This document shows positions 54,225 through 64,000 of a DNA stretch of 64,000 nucleotides, one piece after another. Numbering within the stretch: the first letter of the stretch is position 1; each line of letters begins with the position of its first letter. The notes under the pieces are model-generated. The model saw only the letters and a program-made list of their open reading frames with translations. It had not been told where the DNA came from and did no database searches. The position numbers and the translations under genes are program-made. Source of the DNA: a bacterium endosymbiont of Escarpia laminata. Its GTDB lineage: Bacteria; Pseudomonadota; Gammaproteobacteria; Chromatiales; Chromatiaceae. The stretch is taken from assembly GCA_003660235.1 (NCBI GenBank), contig QGON01000051.1, positions 1 to 64,000 of the forward strand, read 5' to 3'.

Positions 54225-55643
54225 ATGACTTCAGGTATGCAAACAGCTTTTTACGTCGTTTCCGCCATCCTTTTCATTCTGGCCCTAGGTGGATTGAGTA
54301 ACCCGGAGACGGCCCGGCGTGGCAACGCCTACGGCATCGCTGGTATGGCTCTGGCCCTGATCGCCACCATCTTCATGGGTGATCAGATCCATGGCGGCGG
54401 TTACACCTGGCTGGCAGCGGCCATGATCATCGGCGCCAGCATCGGTTTTTTCCTCGCCATCAAGGTGCAGATGACTCAGATGCCGGAACTGGTGGCCATG
54501 CTGCATAGCTTCGTCGGTATGGCGGCGGTACTGGTAGGTTTCGCCGGCTATTTCGGTCCGGCGGAAGACCCGGCCCACGCCCTCATCGGCGCGGCATCGA
54601 TCATCCACGAAATCGAGATCTACATCGGCGTTCTGATCGGTGCGATCACCTTCACCGGCTCCGTAGTGGCCTTTGGCAAGCTCAAGGGCATTATCACCAG
54701 CAAGCCGCTGATACTGCCGGCGCGTCACTGGCTCAATCTTGGACTGGGCATTGGCTGCATCTTTCTGGCGACCATCTTCGTCGGCGGCGAGCACAGCAGC
54801 GCGGCGATTACCGCACTGGTCATCATGACCCTTATAGCCTTTGTCTTCGGCGTTCATATGGTAATGGCCATCGGCGGTGCCGACATGCCGGTAGTGGTCT
54901 CCATGCTCAACAGCTATTCGGGTTGGGCGGCGGCAGCCACCGGCTTTATGCTGAACAATGACCTGCTGATCATCACCGGCGCTTTGGTGGGCTCCAGCGG
55001 CGCCATTCTCTCTTACATCATGTGTCGCGCGATGAATAGGAAGTTTCTGGCGGTGATCGCCGGTGGCTTCGGTACTGCAGGCGGCACAGTGGTTCAGTCG
55101 GGCGACGGCGAACAACAGGAGTACTCCCCGGAAACCACCGCAGACGAGACGGCAGAGATGCTGAATAATGCCAAGGAGGTGGTCATAGTCCCCGGCTACG
55201 GCATGGCTGTGGCCCAGGCGCAGCACACCATCAACGACATCACACGCAAGCTGCGCGCCAAGGATATCAATGTGCGCTTCGGCATCCATCCGGTTGCGGG
55301 CCGCATGCCGGGCCACATGAATGTGTTGCTGGCCGAGGCCAAGGTGCCCTACGACATCGTGCTGGAGATGGACGAAATCAACGAAGACCTGCCGAAGACG
55401 GATGTGGTGCTGGTGATTGGCGCCAACGACATCGTCAACCCCAGCGCCCTGGACGACCCCAGCAGCCCCATCGCCGGCATGCCGGTGCTGGAGGTCTGGA
55501 ACGCACGCTCCGTGGTGGTGATGAAGCGCGGCAGAGGCGTCGGTTATGCCGGCGTGGACAACCCGCTGTTTTTCAGGGACAACACCCGCATGCTCTACGG
55601 TGACGCCAAGGCAAGTGTCGACGCCATCCTGGGCAATATCTAG
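54225..55643 (+). CDS. pntB: NAD(P) transhydrogenase subunit beta
   Basis: 472 residues: about eight membrane helices in residues 1-270, then the NADP-binding domain III ([60 protein letters not shown]). Usual length for the family. Follows pntA by 11 bases. The 237-base gap to mdh contains hairpins (ATACCC/GGGTAT near 55770 and GGCGCA/TGCGCC near 55796). Confidence 0.95.
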   Translation: MTSGMQTAFYVVSAILFILALGGLSNPETARRGNAYGIAGMALALIATIFMGDQIHGGGYTWLAAAMIIGASIGFFLAIKVQMTQMPELVAMLHSFVGMAAVLVGFAGYFGPAEDPAHALIGAASIIHEIEIYIGVLIGAITFTGSVVAFGKLKGIITSKPLILPARHWLNLGLGIGCIFLATIFVGGEHSSAAITALVIMTLIAFVFGVHMVMAIGGADMPVVVSMLNSYSGWAAAATGFMLNNDLLIITGALVGSSGAILSYIMCRAMNRKFLAVIAGGFGTAGGTVVQSGDGEQQEYSPETTADETAEMLNNAKEVVIVPGYGMAVAQAQHTINDITRKLRAKDINVRFGIHPVAGRMPGHMNVLLAEAKVPYDIVLEMDEINEDLPKTDVVLVIGANDIVNPSALDDPSSPIAGMPVLEVWNARSVVVMKRGRGVGYAGVDNPLFFRDNTRMLYGDAKASVDAILGNI

Positions 55644-55880
55644 GAGACTGTCGGAAACCTGACGGCCTCCTAAGCCTATGGATATCTCTTTAGCCCTCTC
55701 CTCAAACCTTTTAGGGAGAGAGCTTTATAAAGCTGAGTTGAGCAGCTCGTCTGCTCAAACGAAACTTATACCCTTGGGTATAAAGGGATACCACGGCGCA
55801 TCAGTGCGCCGAACAGGCGGCTGTTCTTAGAAATTAAACCGTTTCAATAATCCACTCTGCACTGATTGAAGGAGATCCTT

Positions 55881-56867
55881 ATGGCCAAAGCCCCTGTTCG
55901 AGTTGCCGTTAGCGGCGCCGGAGGCCAGATCGGTTACGCACTGCTGTTCCGTATCGCCGCCGGCGAGATGCTGGGCAAGGATCAGCCTCTCATCCTGCAA
56001 TTACTGGAAGTGCCGCACGAGCGTGCACAGCAGGCCCTTAAGGGCGTCATGATGGAGCTGGAGGACTGCGCTTTCCCGTTGTTGGCGGGTATGATCGGCA
56101 CAGATAACCCCAAAATAGCCTTCAAGGATGCCGACTATGCCTTGCTGGTTGGCGCCATGCCACGTGGCCCCGGCATGGAGCGCAAGGATCTGTTGCTGAA
56201 AAACGCCACGATCTTTATGCAGCAGGGCAGAGCGTTGGCTGAGGTGGCGTCCCGTGACATCCATGTGACCATCGTCGGTAACCCCGCCAACACCAACGGC
56301 CTGATCACCATGAACGCCGCAAAGAGCCTGCAGCGGGAAAACTTCAGTTCGATGATGCGCCTTGACCTCCACCGGGCTATCTCCATGCTCGCTGCCAAGG
56401 CCGGCGAGCCGGTGGACTCCGTCGAGCGGATGGCGCTTTGGGGCAACCACTCTCCAGCAATGTATCCCGACATCCGCTTCGCCACCATCGCGGGGGAGGA
56501 AGCATCCAAGCGGATCGACGAGACATGGTACAGAGATGAGTTTATTCCCAAGGTCGGCAAGCGGGGAGCCGCCGTCATCAAGGCACGTGGCCTCTCCTCC
56601 GCCGCATCAGCCGCTAACGCCATCATCGCCCACAATCGCGACTGGGCGCTAGGTTCTTCTGGACGCTGGGTGTCCATGGGAGTCGCCTCTGATGGCTCTT
56701 ACGGCATCCCCGAAGGCCTGTTTTTCGGTATGCCTTGTATTTGCGACCAGGGCAAATGGGAGGTGGTCAAGGGACTCGATATCGATCCCTTCTCCCGCCA
56801 GATGATGGATCGGTCACTGGCCGAGCTCCAGGAGGAGCGCGACGCCGTCAAGCATCTGTTTACCTGA
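55881..56867 (+). CDS. mdh: Malate dehydrogenase
   Basis: 328 residues from the ATG at 55881 (AAGGAG 6 bases ahead). Motifs: NAD fold [51 protein letters not shown], and the catalytic His in [11 protein letters not shown]. It is of the long cytoplasmic-type (MdhA/NADP-like) group. In the reductive TCA cycle it reduces oxaloacetate from citrate cleavage to malate. It ends the carbon-fixation island in this window. Confidence 0.94.
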   Translation: MAKAPVRVAVSGAGGQIGYALLFRIAAGEMLGKDQPLILQLLEVPHERAQQALKGVMMELEDCAFPLLAGMIGTDNPKIAFKDADYALLVGAMPRGPGMERKDLLLKNATIFMQQGRALAEVASRDIHVTIVGNPANTNGLITMNAAKSLQRENFSSMMRLDLHRAISMLAAKAGEPVDSVERMALWGNHSPAMYPDIRFATIAGEEASKRIDETWYRDEFIPKVGKRGAAVIKARGLSSAASAANAIIAHNRDWALGSSGRWVSMGVASDGSYGIPEGLFFGMPCICDQGKWEVVKGLDIDPFSRQMMDRSLAELQEERDAVKHLFT

Positions 56868-57415
56868 TAGGGTTAGCCCGTTTACGGCGCTGATCCAGAC
56901 CGACGAGAATCGCTTGCAGCGCGTTCTGGGCCTTCTTACCCAGTAAATTATCACTAACTATTCAGCTACCTTGCTCATCCGCAGGCACTCACTGGCCAGC
57001 CGTCCACAGCCCTTTACGGGATCTGCCGTGATCCTGGATATCGCAACATCCTGATTTTTTACCCTACTGTCTCCACCCCACTTGCATATACCGTACAACC
57101 CTCACCCCGGCGGTAGTGTTTTCGCCGAAACATCTACATTGCTTGGTATATAGGTCTATAGCGTTTTATTCCGTAGCCTTTCAATTAAGCGTTATCACTT
57201 GCTGGGAATTGGTGTTTAACGATGGCTCCAATCTTCAGGCAAGTTGGAGAAAGCTAATGGGATCCGGAGATTGGAATTGATCTGCCCCCATCAGTCGAAG
57301 CTCAATATGCTCTGCCATAACCGCAAGACACCGAGTCTGACCGGTTAGAGTGATCCAAGCACGGAACCTTCTTGGATTTGCGCCTGCAACACCAACAGCC
57401 AAGGCGAAGATCACT
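56868..57415. other. Intergenic region between mdh and the polysaccharide locus
   Basis: About 550 bases. Next to the mdh stop, the minus strand reads LLGKKAQNALQAILVGLD and a few more residues before a stop, possibly the 3' remnant of a lost gene. The remainder is AT-richer and probably holds the promoter of the glycosyltransferase gene; no clear boxes were found. Confidence 0.35.
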
Positions 57416-58606
57416 ATGCGATCACCTAAAAAGATGAAGTTATCCATATTGGGCACACGCGGCATCCCAGCCAATCACGGCGGCTTCGAAACCTTTGCCG
57501 AGAGGCTCGCACTCTATCTCACGGAACGTGGGTGGGAAGTAACGGTCTATTGTCAGTTGGATGGTGCCGGCCAGACCTATGAAGATACGTGGAGAGGCGT
57601 TAGACGGGTGAATATCCCCGTCAAGTTGACTGGTGCGGCCGGCACGATATTTTTCGACTGGAAATCAACACTGCATGCTGCCGGCGAGGATTCTCTCAAA
57701 CTGACTCTGGGTTACAACACAGCGGTATTTTCTCTCCTCTACCGTCTGAGGGGAAGAACGAATCTGTTCAATATGGACGGAATCGAATGGAAGCGCCCGA
57801 AGTGGCGACTGCCTGAAAAGATTTGGCTGATGATGAATGAGGTGTGCGGCTGCTACCTCGGCAATCACTTGATCGCGGATCATCCTGGCATCAAACGCCA
57901 CCTCGAAACCCGGGTCTCCAGTGAGAAGATATCGGTACTCCTCTACGGCAGCGACGCGCTCAAAGAAGCCTCCAGGGAAATGCTGGACCGATTTGGGGTG
58001 GAACCGGGAAAATATGCGCTTCTGGTCGCCCGGCCAGAACCGGAAAATTCGATCCTTGAAACAGTACGCGCCTTTTCCGCATCAGCATCCGGCATGAAAC
58101 TGGTAGTGCTTGGAAACTATTATCCAGACGGCGTTCCCTACCACAAAGCCGTCATGGAGGCGGCCAGCGACCAGGTTATCTTTCCAGGTGCCGTCTACGA
58201 GCCGGAAGTGATTAACGCCCTGCGCTTCTACTGCGGATTCTATATCCATGGCCATACGGTGGGCGGTACCAATCCTTCCCTGGTAGAAGCGTTGGGGGCG
58301 AAATCCCCGGTACTGGCCCATGACAACCAGTTCAATCGCTGGGTGGCAGGGGACGGAGCCATCTATTTCCGTGACGAAGCAGAATGCCGCGACCAAATTG
58401 CAGGCTTGGTCGGCGACCAGGCGAAACTGCAAGAGATGGCAACATCGAGCCGCCTTCGCCATCAGGAGGCATTCACCTGGCCTGCTGTCCTCGGCGCCTA
58501 CGAGAGTCTGCTTCGATCCTGGGCATACGGTCCGGCATCCAAATCGTCTTCAGTGCCATCCACGGTTCAGTGGGCGAAACCTTTACAGGAGAATGAAGAA
58601 TCGTAG
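57416..58606 (+). CDS. Glycosyltransferase, DUF1972/GT4-like
   Basis: 396 residues from the ATG at 57416 (start uncertain; an ATG at 57434 begins the family motif directly). KLSILGTRGIPANHGGFETF and AERLALYLTERGWEVTVYC match the N-terminal domain of rhamnosyltransferase-like DUF1972 proteins. The C-terminal half is GT4-like with a donor-binding region (YIHGHTVGGTNPSLVEALGA). It probably adds a sugar during exopolysaccharide assembly in the cytoplasm. Export genes follow after a 257-base gap. Confidence 0.85.
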   Translation: MRSPKKMKLSILGTRGIPANHGGFETFAERLALYLTERGWEVTVYCQLDGAGQTYEDTWRGVRRVNIPVKLTGAAGTIFFDWKSTLHAAGEDSLKLTLGYNTAVFSLLYRLRGRTNLFNMDGIEWKRPKWRLPEKIWLMMNEVCGCYLGNHLIADHPGIKRHLETRVSSEKISVLLYGSDALKEASREMLDRFGVEPGKYALLVARPEPENSILETVRAFSASASGMKLVVLGNYYPDGVPYHKAVMEAASDQVIFPGAVYEPEVINALRFYCGFYIHGHTVGGTNPSLVEALGAKSPVLAHDNQFNRWVAGDGAIYFRDEAECRDQIAGLVGDQAKLQEMATSSRLRHQEAFTWPAVLGAYESLLRSWAYGPASKSSSVPSTVQWAKPLQENEES

Positions 58607-58615
58607 ACTGAAATT

Positions 58616-58677
58616 GGAGTCAAATTTGTCTATCCTGCTGGAAATTAATTGGTAGATAAAAAGGCAAATTTGACTCC
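58616..58677. repeat. 13-bp perfect inverted repeat, REP-like
   Basis: GGAGTCAAATTTG (58616-58628) and CAAATTTGACTCC (58665-58677), with an inner TCTA/TAGA pairing in the 36-base loop. It lies 10 bases after the glycosyltransferase stop. The sequence resembles palindromes associated with Y1/RAYT genes; it may also act as a terminator, though no T run follows. Confidence 0.6.
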
Positions 58678-58863
58678 TTGATGATCGCCATCTATTTCTA
58701 CCGAAATTGGGTTTGGAGATTATAAGACCTAAAATCCTGATCGATAATAGTAGTTGTAATATAGATTTGTTACGCTGGCCGTAACCCCGGCCAAATGTGA
58801 TTGAGACGATGCCGGTTCCCAGCGGGACATCAATAATAACTTGTAGGCATTTGGATCACTGAA

Positions 58864-59991
58864 ATGCGAAACATCCAATCATTCGGATTACTGGCGGTCA
58901 TTCTACACCTTGGCGGATGCGCAATAGCGCCGGGCATGCATATGCAGGATTCGGCGGGGGAGAGCACTGTCAGTGTGCCCGTTCGTTCCTCTGATGGAGA
59001 ATACACCCAGGAAAAACTGAACATACATGAAATCACCGGTGAACTGATAGTCGAACAGGAAGCGCTTCTCTATCCGCAGTTGACTGCTTCAGCATCACCC
59101 GGACAAGCGGAATATCAGTACCACATCGGTCCCGGCGACGTTCTCAGTATCATTGTGTGGGACCACCCGGAACTAACCATTCCCGCGGGACAGTTTCGAG
59201 ATGCAAAGACAGCCGGCACATTAGTCGGACCGGACGGGATGATCTTTTATCCCTACGCAGGAAAAATCGACGTCAACGGTCTTACCGTCGAAGGAATCCG
59301 GGATGCGCTGACCAGGAAGCTATCCCACTTCATAGAGAATATTCAACTCGACGTGAGGGTTGCGGACTACCGAAGCCAGCGCGTCTACGTGGTCGGAGAG
59401 GTCAACAACCCAGGTATCTACCCGGTGACCGATGTGCCGATGTCCGCACTGGAAGCGATCAACCGGGCAGGTGGTTTTACGCTGGATTCCGACCGTCGCC
59501 AACTGACGTTGACACGCCAGGGCAAGACCTACCGCATCGACATGCTGGCCCTGTACGAGAATGGAGATGCTTCGCGCAATCTTCTTCTGCAACACGGCAA
59601 TGTGCTCTACGTCCCCGATCGGATCAACAACAAGATCTTTGTTCTCGGTGAAGTACGCAATCCATCCTCCTATCTGATGAACAAGGGCCGCAAGACACTG
59701 GCCGAGGCACTGGCCGATGCCGGCGGCGTCGACCAGAACTCTTCAAATCCCGCGCGGATCTATGTCATTCGCGGCAGTGACACTCCGAAGGTATTTCATC
59801 TCAACGCGAGTTCCCCTGACGCACTCATCCTGGCGGACAGATTTCCATTATTTCCGCACGATGTTGTCTATGTGGACACTGCCGAAGTGGTGCGCTGGAA
59901 TCGCGTAATGTCCCAGATCCTGCCTACGATAAAGATTCTGGAGATGGCCAGCCGGACAGATTTCCCTCTGTTCCAGGGTAATGGCAATTGA
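58864..59991 (+). CDS. Polysaccharide export lipoprotein, Wza-like
   Basis: 375 residues. The lipoprotein signal has Cys19 in the lipobox LGGC. The polysaccharide export domain follows (YHIGPGDVLSIIVWDHPEL, TAGTLVGPDGMIFYPYAGKI), then two SLBB domains (VYVVGEVNNPGIYPVTDVPM, FVLGEVRNPSSYLMNKGRKT). The C-terminal RWNRVMSQILPTI helix fits the membrane-spanning helix of Wza. It forms the outer-membrane channel of a Wzx/Wzy-type pathway. Followed by the Wzc-like gene after 22 bases. Confidence 0.9.
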   Translation: MRNIQSFGLLAVILHLGGCAIAPGMHMQDSAGESTVSVPVRSSDGEYTQEKLNIHEITGELIVEQEALLYPQLTASASPGQAEYQYHIGPGDVLSIIVWDHPELTIPAGQFRDAKTAGTLVGPDGMIFYPYAGKIDVNGLTVEGIRDALTRKLSHFIENIQLDVRVADYRSQRVYVVGEVNNPGIYPVTDVPMSALEAINRAGGFTLDSDRRQLTLTRQGKTYRIDMLALYENGDASRNLLLQHGNVLYVPDRINNKIFVLGEVRNPSSYLMNKGRKTLAEALADAGGVDQNSSNPARIYVIRGSDTPKVFHLNASSPDALILADRFPLFPHDVVYVDTAEVVRWNRVMSQILPTIKILEMASRTDFPLFQGNGN

Positions 59992-60013
59992 ACGAATCCT
60001 GGAGCGGTAGACC

Positions 60014-62224
60014 TTGAGCAGAGATCCGTGGCCACCGCAGCCGGGGACGCGTCACGCCCTGCCCTACCCCCCCACAGAACAGGAATTAAGCCTACACGAT
60101 TACCTCGGCATCCTGATCGGTGCGCGCTGGATGATAACTGCGGTTGTTGCGATCTCGCTTCTCATTGGGGCTGCCGTGGCTTTTTTGTCATCTCCAGTGT
60201 TCGAGGCGGACGCATTGATCAAGGCAGAAGAGGAGGCGAACACCCTATCCGCTCTGGATCAAGTCAACTCCCTGTTTGCAGACCAGTCCCCGGTCAACGC
60301 AGAGATCGAATTTCTCAACTCCCGGCGGGTCCTCGGCAGAGCGGTTGACAATCTGCGCCTCGACGTAAAAGCGACTCCCCTCTATTTCCCACTGGCCGGT
60401 GAGTTTCTGGCCCGCCGTTTCCAGGGGGGCGAAGGGGATCTGGCCAAACTGCTGTTCGGCCTCGAGGGCTATTCCTGGGGTGGTGAATGGATCGAAGTCA
60501 CGGAACTTAACGTGCCGGCGAACCTGCTCGATGTCACCCTGACACTGGTGATGCTGGATTCCCAGCGTTATCGACTGTTCGATCCTGACGGTGAGCTGCT
60601 GCTTGAGGGACAGGTGGGCGAGAACCCGCAACCACTCCCGGGTACAGCCGAACTACGGCTCAGGATCAGCGGGCTGCAGGCGCATCCGGGAAGCCGCTTC
60701 AACCTGGTTCGGCAGGCGCGGCTAACGGCAATCAAGGCGCTGAAGGATCGTTTCTCCGCAAAGGAAACAAGCCGTCAATCGCAATTGATTCGGTTGACAC
60801 TGTCGGGGTCAAATCGGCAGGAAACCGCAGTGATCCTCAATGAGATCATCCGTGTATTCGTGGAACAGAAGTCAAGATTCCTTTCCGTGGAAGCGGAAAG
60901 GACCCTCGATTTCCTGCAGGTCCAGCTTCCCGAGCTACGCGCCGCTATGGAAAGGGCAGAGTCCGCTCTCAATGATTTCCGCCTGAAACAGGGGTCTGTG
61001 GATCTGCCGCTGGAGACACAATCCGTCCTGAAAAGCTCCGTGGCAGTTGACGCACAGACCACGGAACTGCGTCAGAACCGGGACGAGCTGCGACAAAAAT
61101 TCACTGCGGCTCATCCCAGTATAGTGGCGCTGGACGCCCAACTGACGCGCCTGCGCAAGGAGAAACGCAGCCTGATTTCAAAAATCAAGGATCTGCCTGA
61201 AACACAGCAGCAGATGCTGCGTCTGTCCCGCGACGTGGAGGTTACGACAAAACTCTACACGGAGCTGCTCAAAAGTGCCCAGGAACTGCGCGTAGCCAAG
61301 GCAAGCAGTCGCAGCAACGTACAGATCATCGACCCGGCATTGACATCGAGCGAAGCGGTCAAGCCCCGCAAAGCCCAGATTCTACTCATTGCCCTGCTGG
61401 CCGGGTTATTCATCGCAATACTGAGCGCCTTCATACGCCGGGCGTTGGAACTGAGCATATACGATCCGAACCAGATCGAGGCCAGGCTCGGCATTCCAGT
61501 ATATGCGACACTGCCCAACAGCAAAGCACAAAGACGCCTGAATAGACTGAAAAAGACAAGCAGTGATGATGTGTCACTCCTGGCGGCAATGCAGCCTGAC
61601 GATCCGGCAGTGGAGGGATTGCGAAGCCTGCGTTCGACCCTGAACCATGTGCTCAAACAGGTACCGAACCGGCTGCTCCTGGTAACGGGACCCAAGAGCG
61701 GCGTCGGCACAAGTTTTGTGGCGGCGAACCTGGGCGTAGTACTGGCCAGTGGGGGAGATCGCGTCTGCATCATCGATGCGGATTTGCGTAATGGACGGCT
61801 CAACCACCACTTCGGAAAAAAGAGCCACCCGGGCTTAACAGAAATCCTGCTCGGGGACCTGACACTGAACGATGCATTGCAGAAAACCAGTATCGATCAC
61901 CTGCATCTCCTGCCCGCTGGCGGATCAGTTGAAAACCCGGCGGAGCTGCTGATGAAGAAGCACTTTGCGAAAGTGTTGGATACCATGCAGACCCATTACG
62001 ACCGCGTGATCCTGGATTCCCCGCCTTTGCTTGAAGTTGCCGACGCAGTGATATTAGGCCAACACGCCGGCGCTGCCCTGCTGGTGGTGAAGGCCGGCGA
62101 GCATAACCTGCCGGAACTGGAGCACTCGGTCAAACGCCTGTGGCAGGGCGGGGTTGAGCTGCGCGGAATTGTAGTCAACGGGACAAATAACGATCAGCGT
62201 GCCAAACACCATCCCCTGGGATGA
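60014..62224 (+). CDS. Wzc-like polysaccharide copolymerase with altered kinase motif
   Basis: 736 residues from a TTG. A Wzz domain with two membrane helices (about 38-57 and 455-475) encloses a periplasmic coiled coil (AMERAESALNDFRLKQGS). The cytoplasmic C-terminus is a BY-kinase fold with RVCIIDADLRNGRLNHHFG and VILDSPPLLEVADAV (Walker A' and B). The Walker A reads GPKSGVGTS: the usual Lys of GK(S/T) is Thr. The C-terminal Tyr cluster of BY-kinases is absent. It may regulate chain length without kinase activity, unless the earlier Lys compensates. Overlaps the flippase gene. Confidence 0.87.
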   Translation: MSRDPWPPQPGTRHALPYPPTEQELSLHDYLGILIGARWMITAVVAISLLIGAAVAFLSSPVFEADALIKAEEEANTLSALDQVNSLFADQSPVNAEIEFLNSRRVLGRAVDNLRLDVKATPLYFPLAGEFLARRFQGGEGDLAKLLFGLEGYSWGGEWIEVTELNVPANLLDVTLTLVMLDSQRYRLFDPDGELLLEGQVGENPQPLPGTAELRLRISGLQAHPGSRFNLVRQARLTAIKALKDRFSAKETSRQSQLIRLTLSGSNRQETAVILNEIIRVFVEQKSRFLSVEAERTLDFLQVQLPELRAAMERAESALNDFRLKQGSVDLPLETQSVLKSSVAVDAQTTELRQNRDELRQKFTAAHPSIVALDAQLTRLRKEKRSLISKIKDLPETQQQMLRLSRDVEVTTKLYTELLKSAQELRVAKASSRSNVQIIDPALTSSEAVKPRKAQILLIALLAGLFIAILSAFIRRALELSIYDPNQIEARLGIPVYATLPNSKAQRRLNRLKKTSSDDVSLLAAMQPDDPAVEGLRSLRSTLNHVLKQVPNRLLLVTGPKSGVGTSFVAANLGVVLASGGDRVCIIDADLRNGRLNHHFGKKSHPGLTEILLGDLTLNDALQKTSIDHLHLLPAGGSVENPAELLMKKHFAKVLDTMQTHYDRVILDSPPLLEVADAVILGQHAGAALLVVKAGEHNLPELEHSVKRLWQGGVELRGIVVNGTNNDQRAKHHPLG

Positions 62225-63564
62225 TGGGTAATTTGCACATGAATTTCCATCATCTCAATGAACACCTGATGGAGATCATCCGCGGCGCAACAACCGCCTT
62301 CGTATTGAAAGTCATAGCCGCAGGGCTGGCCTTCGTACTGAATATTCTGCTTGCACGTCAACTCGGTAGCGAGGGCGTGGGTATCTATTTTCTCACCCTG
62401 GCTATCATCACCTTCGGCAGTACCCTGGGTAAGTTCGGCACCGACATTCTGGCCATGCGGGAGGTTGCCCGGCAGGCAGCAAGGGGCGACTGGTCGATGA
62501 TATCGGTGCTGCACCGCCGCTGTCTGCGCATCCTCCTGACGGCGGCGCTGCCGGTAGCCCTGCTGACAGCCCTCCTGTCCGACACCATTGCGTCGGATCT
62601 TTTCGGCAAACCACAACTGGCGGAACCTCTGCTCTGGATGTCTCTTGGCATCATCCCCCTGGCTATGTTCAATCTCTATGCCCACTCTCTGAAGGGACTC
62701 AAACGAATCAAAGCGGCAGTGTCTGTGCAGAGCGTCTGGCTACCGGCGCTCGCCATCCCCGGAGTCCTGATCCTGACCCCCGCTTTCGGCGTTGTGGGAG
62801 CCGTCTGGGCCCATGTGGGAGCAGCACTCCTCACCACCGCCATCGCCCTGTTATTCTGGAAGGGTGCATTGCAGGAATTCCCTGTCTCAGGCGGGCAGTC
62901 GCTCCCCCCTGCCCTGCTCAGCAGCGCCCGGCCATTGCTGGTAATTGCCCTGCTGACCCTGGCGATCAAATGGTCATCGACTTTTTTTCTCGGATTATGG
63001 GGGACAGCGAGCGATGTCGGCGTTTTCAACATCGCCCAGCGCACGGCTCTGCTGACAAGCTTCATCCTGATTGCGGTAAACAGCATCTCCGCACCAAAAT
63101 TCGCGGAGCTGTATCAACGCGGCGACATGCAGGCATTGGAGACCACTGCAGTGGGCGCGGCACGGCTCATGACCCTGCTCGCACTGCCGGTTCTGGCTGT
63201 CTTTCTGCTTGTTCCTGACTGGGTGCTGCGGTTGTTCGGCGCCGAGTTCGCAGAGGGCGGCACGATTCTCTCCATCCTTGCCCTGGGCCAGTTCGTCAAC
63301 GTGGCCACAGGTTCCGTCGCCTATCTTCTGATGATGACGGGCCACGAAAAGCTGATGAGAAATAATATTATTTTCTGCGTAGCAATCAATCTGGTATTGA
63401 ACCTGATACTGGTGCCACGATACGGGATAATGGGGGCGGCGGTGGCTACGTCCGTCACCATGGCAAGCCAGAATCTTGTTGCCGCGATCCTGGTATGGCG
63501 GCATCTGGGTATTGCCACTCTGCCCTTTACAGCACGAATGGGCAAACGGGAATCACGAGTGTAA
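62221..63564 (+). CDS. Wzx-type polysaccharide flippase
   Basis: 447 residues with about 12-14 membrane helices and the oligosaccharide flippase pattern (FVLNILLARQLGSEGVGIYF, SDVGVFNIAQRTALL, NLVLNLILVPRYGIMGAAVA). It moves lipid-linked repeat units across the inner membrane. Its ATG overlaps the stop of the Wzc-like gene (ATGATG); a start at 62239 is also possible. Confidence 0.9.
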   Translation: MMGNLHMNFHHLNEHLMEIIRGATTAFVLKVIAAGLAFVLNILLARQLGSEGVGIYFLTLAIITFGSTLGKFGTDILAMREVARQAARGDWSMISVLHRRCLRILLTAALPVALLTALLSDTIASDLFGKPQLAEPLLWMSLGIIPLAMFNLYAHSLKGLKRIKAAVSVQSVWLPALAIPGVLILTPAFGVVGAVWAHVGAALLTTAIALLFWKGALQEFPVSGGQSLPPALLSSARPLLVIALLTLAIKWSSTFFLGLWGTASDVGVFNIAQRTALLTSFILIAVNSISAPKFAELYQRGDMQALETTAVGAARLMTLLALPVLAVFLLVPDWVLRLFGAEFAEGGTILSILALGQFVNVATGSVAYLLMMTGHEKLMRNNIIFCVAINLVLNLILVPRYGIMGAAVATSVTMASQNLVAAILVWRHLGIATLPFTARMGKRESRV

Positions 63565-63577
63565 TGGACCATAGCAA

Positions 63578-64000
63578 GTGAACTCACACACGGTGAAGCC
63601 GATCGATGTAATGATAATCGGAGCCGAGAAATCGGGTACCACCTCGCTTGTTCGATATGTCGGAAGTCACCCCCAGATCTGTACCCATGACAAACGGGAG
63701 ATGAACTACTTCGTCAATGACGAGGAATTCGAAGAGGGATATCCGGCTGCCCATGCCCGCTATTTTTCCCCCTGTACAGATACTGGGATCAGGATTATCG
63801 CCAAGAGCGTCGCGGTCAGCGGAAACCCCACCGCCGTGCAGCGCCTTCATGCACACAATCCCGACATACATGTGGTACTGGTGTTGCGCAACTCAATCGA
63901 CAGGGCCTATTCCGCCTATTGGCATGCCAAACGCCGGGGCTGGGAGGATTCGGCAAATTTTGAGACAGCCATCGAGCAGGAACTATCGGCAGATTGGGAT
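63578..64000 (+). CDS. Sulfotransferase, 3' end cut by window edge
   Basis: An open frame from a GTG at 63578 (or an ATG at 63611) to the end of the window. DVMIIGAEKSGTTSLVRYVG is the 5'-phosphosulfate-binding loop of PAPS-dependent sulfotransferases, and VLRNSIDRAYSAYWH fits the 3'-phosphate site. CTHDKREMNYF is also typical. It would sulfate a polysaccharide, lipid or Nod-like acceptor; in this locus, the exopolysaccharide is the natural guess. Start codon uncertain, no strong ribosome site. Confidence 0.88.
   Translation, partial: MNSHTVKPIDVMIIGAEKSGTTSLVRYVGSHPQICTHDKREMNYFVNDEEFEEGYPAAHARYFSPCTDTGIRIIAKSVAVSGNPTAVQRLHAHNPDIHVVLVLRNSIDRAYSAYWHAKRRGWEDSANFETAIEQELSADWD

Noticed and set aside
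57235..57474. Minus-strand 79-codon ORF at the glycosyltransferase start
   Set aside because: Antisense to the start of the glycosyltransferase, without recognisable features.

Overview
This window looks like the chromosome of a sulfur-oxidising, autotrophic gammaproteobacterium. The closest picture I can suggest is the thiotrophic symbiont group of vent and seep animals (Endoriftia, Sedimenticola or Thiodiazotropha-like). This is inferred from gene content only: a clustered reductive TCA cycle with a two-subunit ATP citrate lyase of the large AclA/AclB type, a monomeric NADP isocitrate dehydrogenase, several multiheme cytochromes c, and many decaying mobile elements. No rRNA or tRNA gene and no CRISPR array was seen.

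Region by region. 1-2.3 kb: the end of an IS3-family element inserted in a frameshifted REP-associated transposase, a secreted protein with 96-bp tandem repeats, and a 12-G tract. 2.4-10.8 kb: two divergent multiheme cytochrome operons. The minus-strand set is pentaheme cytochrome, octaheme tetrathionate-reductase-family protein, cytochrome b and porin. The plus-strand set is an octaheme HAO-like protein with a NrfH-like quinol oxidase, and two perfect FNR-type boxes sit just before it. A convergent pair of paralogous small membrane proteins follows. 11-21.4 kb: mixed genes, including a P-loop/GAF/membrane-anchor protein, a decayed CNNM gene, a hexaheme cytochrome with a 25-bp palindrome upstream, an EF-hand protein, a cDPG-synthetase-like GTPase facing carbamate kinase, and a hydrolase. 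21.6-27.4 kb: sbcCD and an unknown secreted protein.

27.9-56.9 kb is the core of the window, a carbon-fixation island. It encodes a soluble fumarate reductase joined to HdrC- and HdrB-like subunits, 2-oxoglutarate:ferredoxin oxidoreductase (korDABC), HdrA with FlxABCD-type partners, ATP citrate lyase (aclBA), isocitrate dehydrogenase, two ferritin-like proteins, aconitase, transhydrogenase (pntAB) and malate dehydrogenase. The layout suggests that NADH electrons could be split by HdrA-Flx between ferredoxin (needed by Kor) and fumarate (through HdrB/HdrC-FrdA), with PntAB and the NADP enzyme Icd handling NADPH. Only fumarase and succinyl-CoA synthetase are missing from the island.

The most striking observation is a 281-nt insertion after codon 16 of hdrA. 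The same 282-bp sequence, identical base for base, lies again upstream of aconitase. Removing it from hdrA restores the reading frame exactly, with no target duplication. It is therefore either a recent MITE-like element that damages hdrA or something removed from the RNA. 57.4-64 kb: the start of an exopolysaccharide locus with a glycosyltransferase, Wza-type exporter, Wzc-type protein with an altered Walker A motif, Wzx flippase and a partial sulfotransferase.
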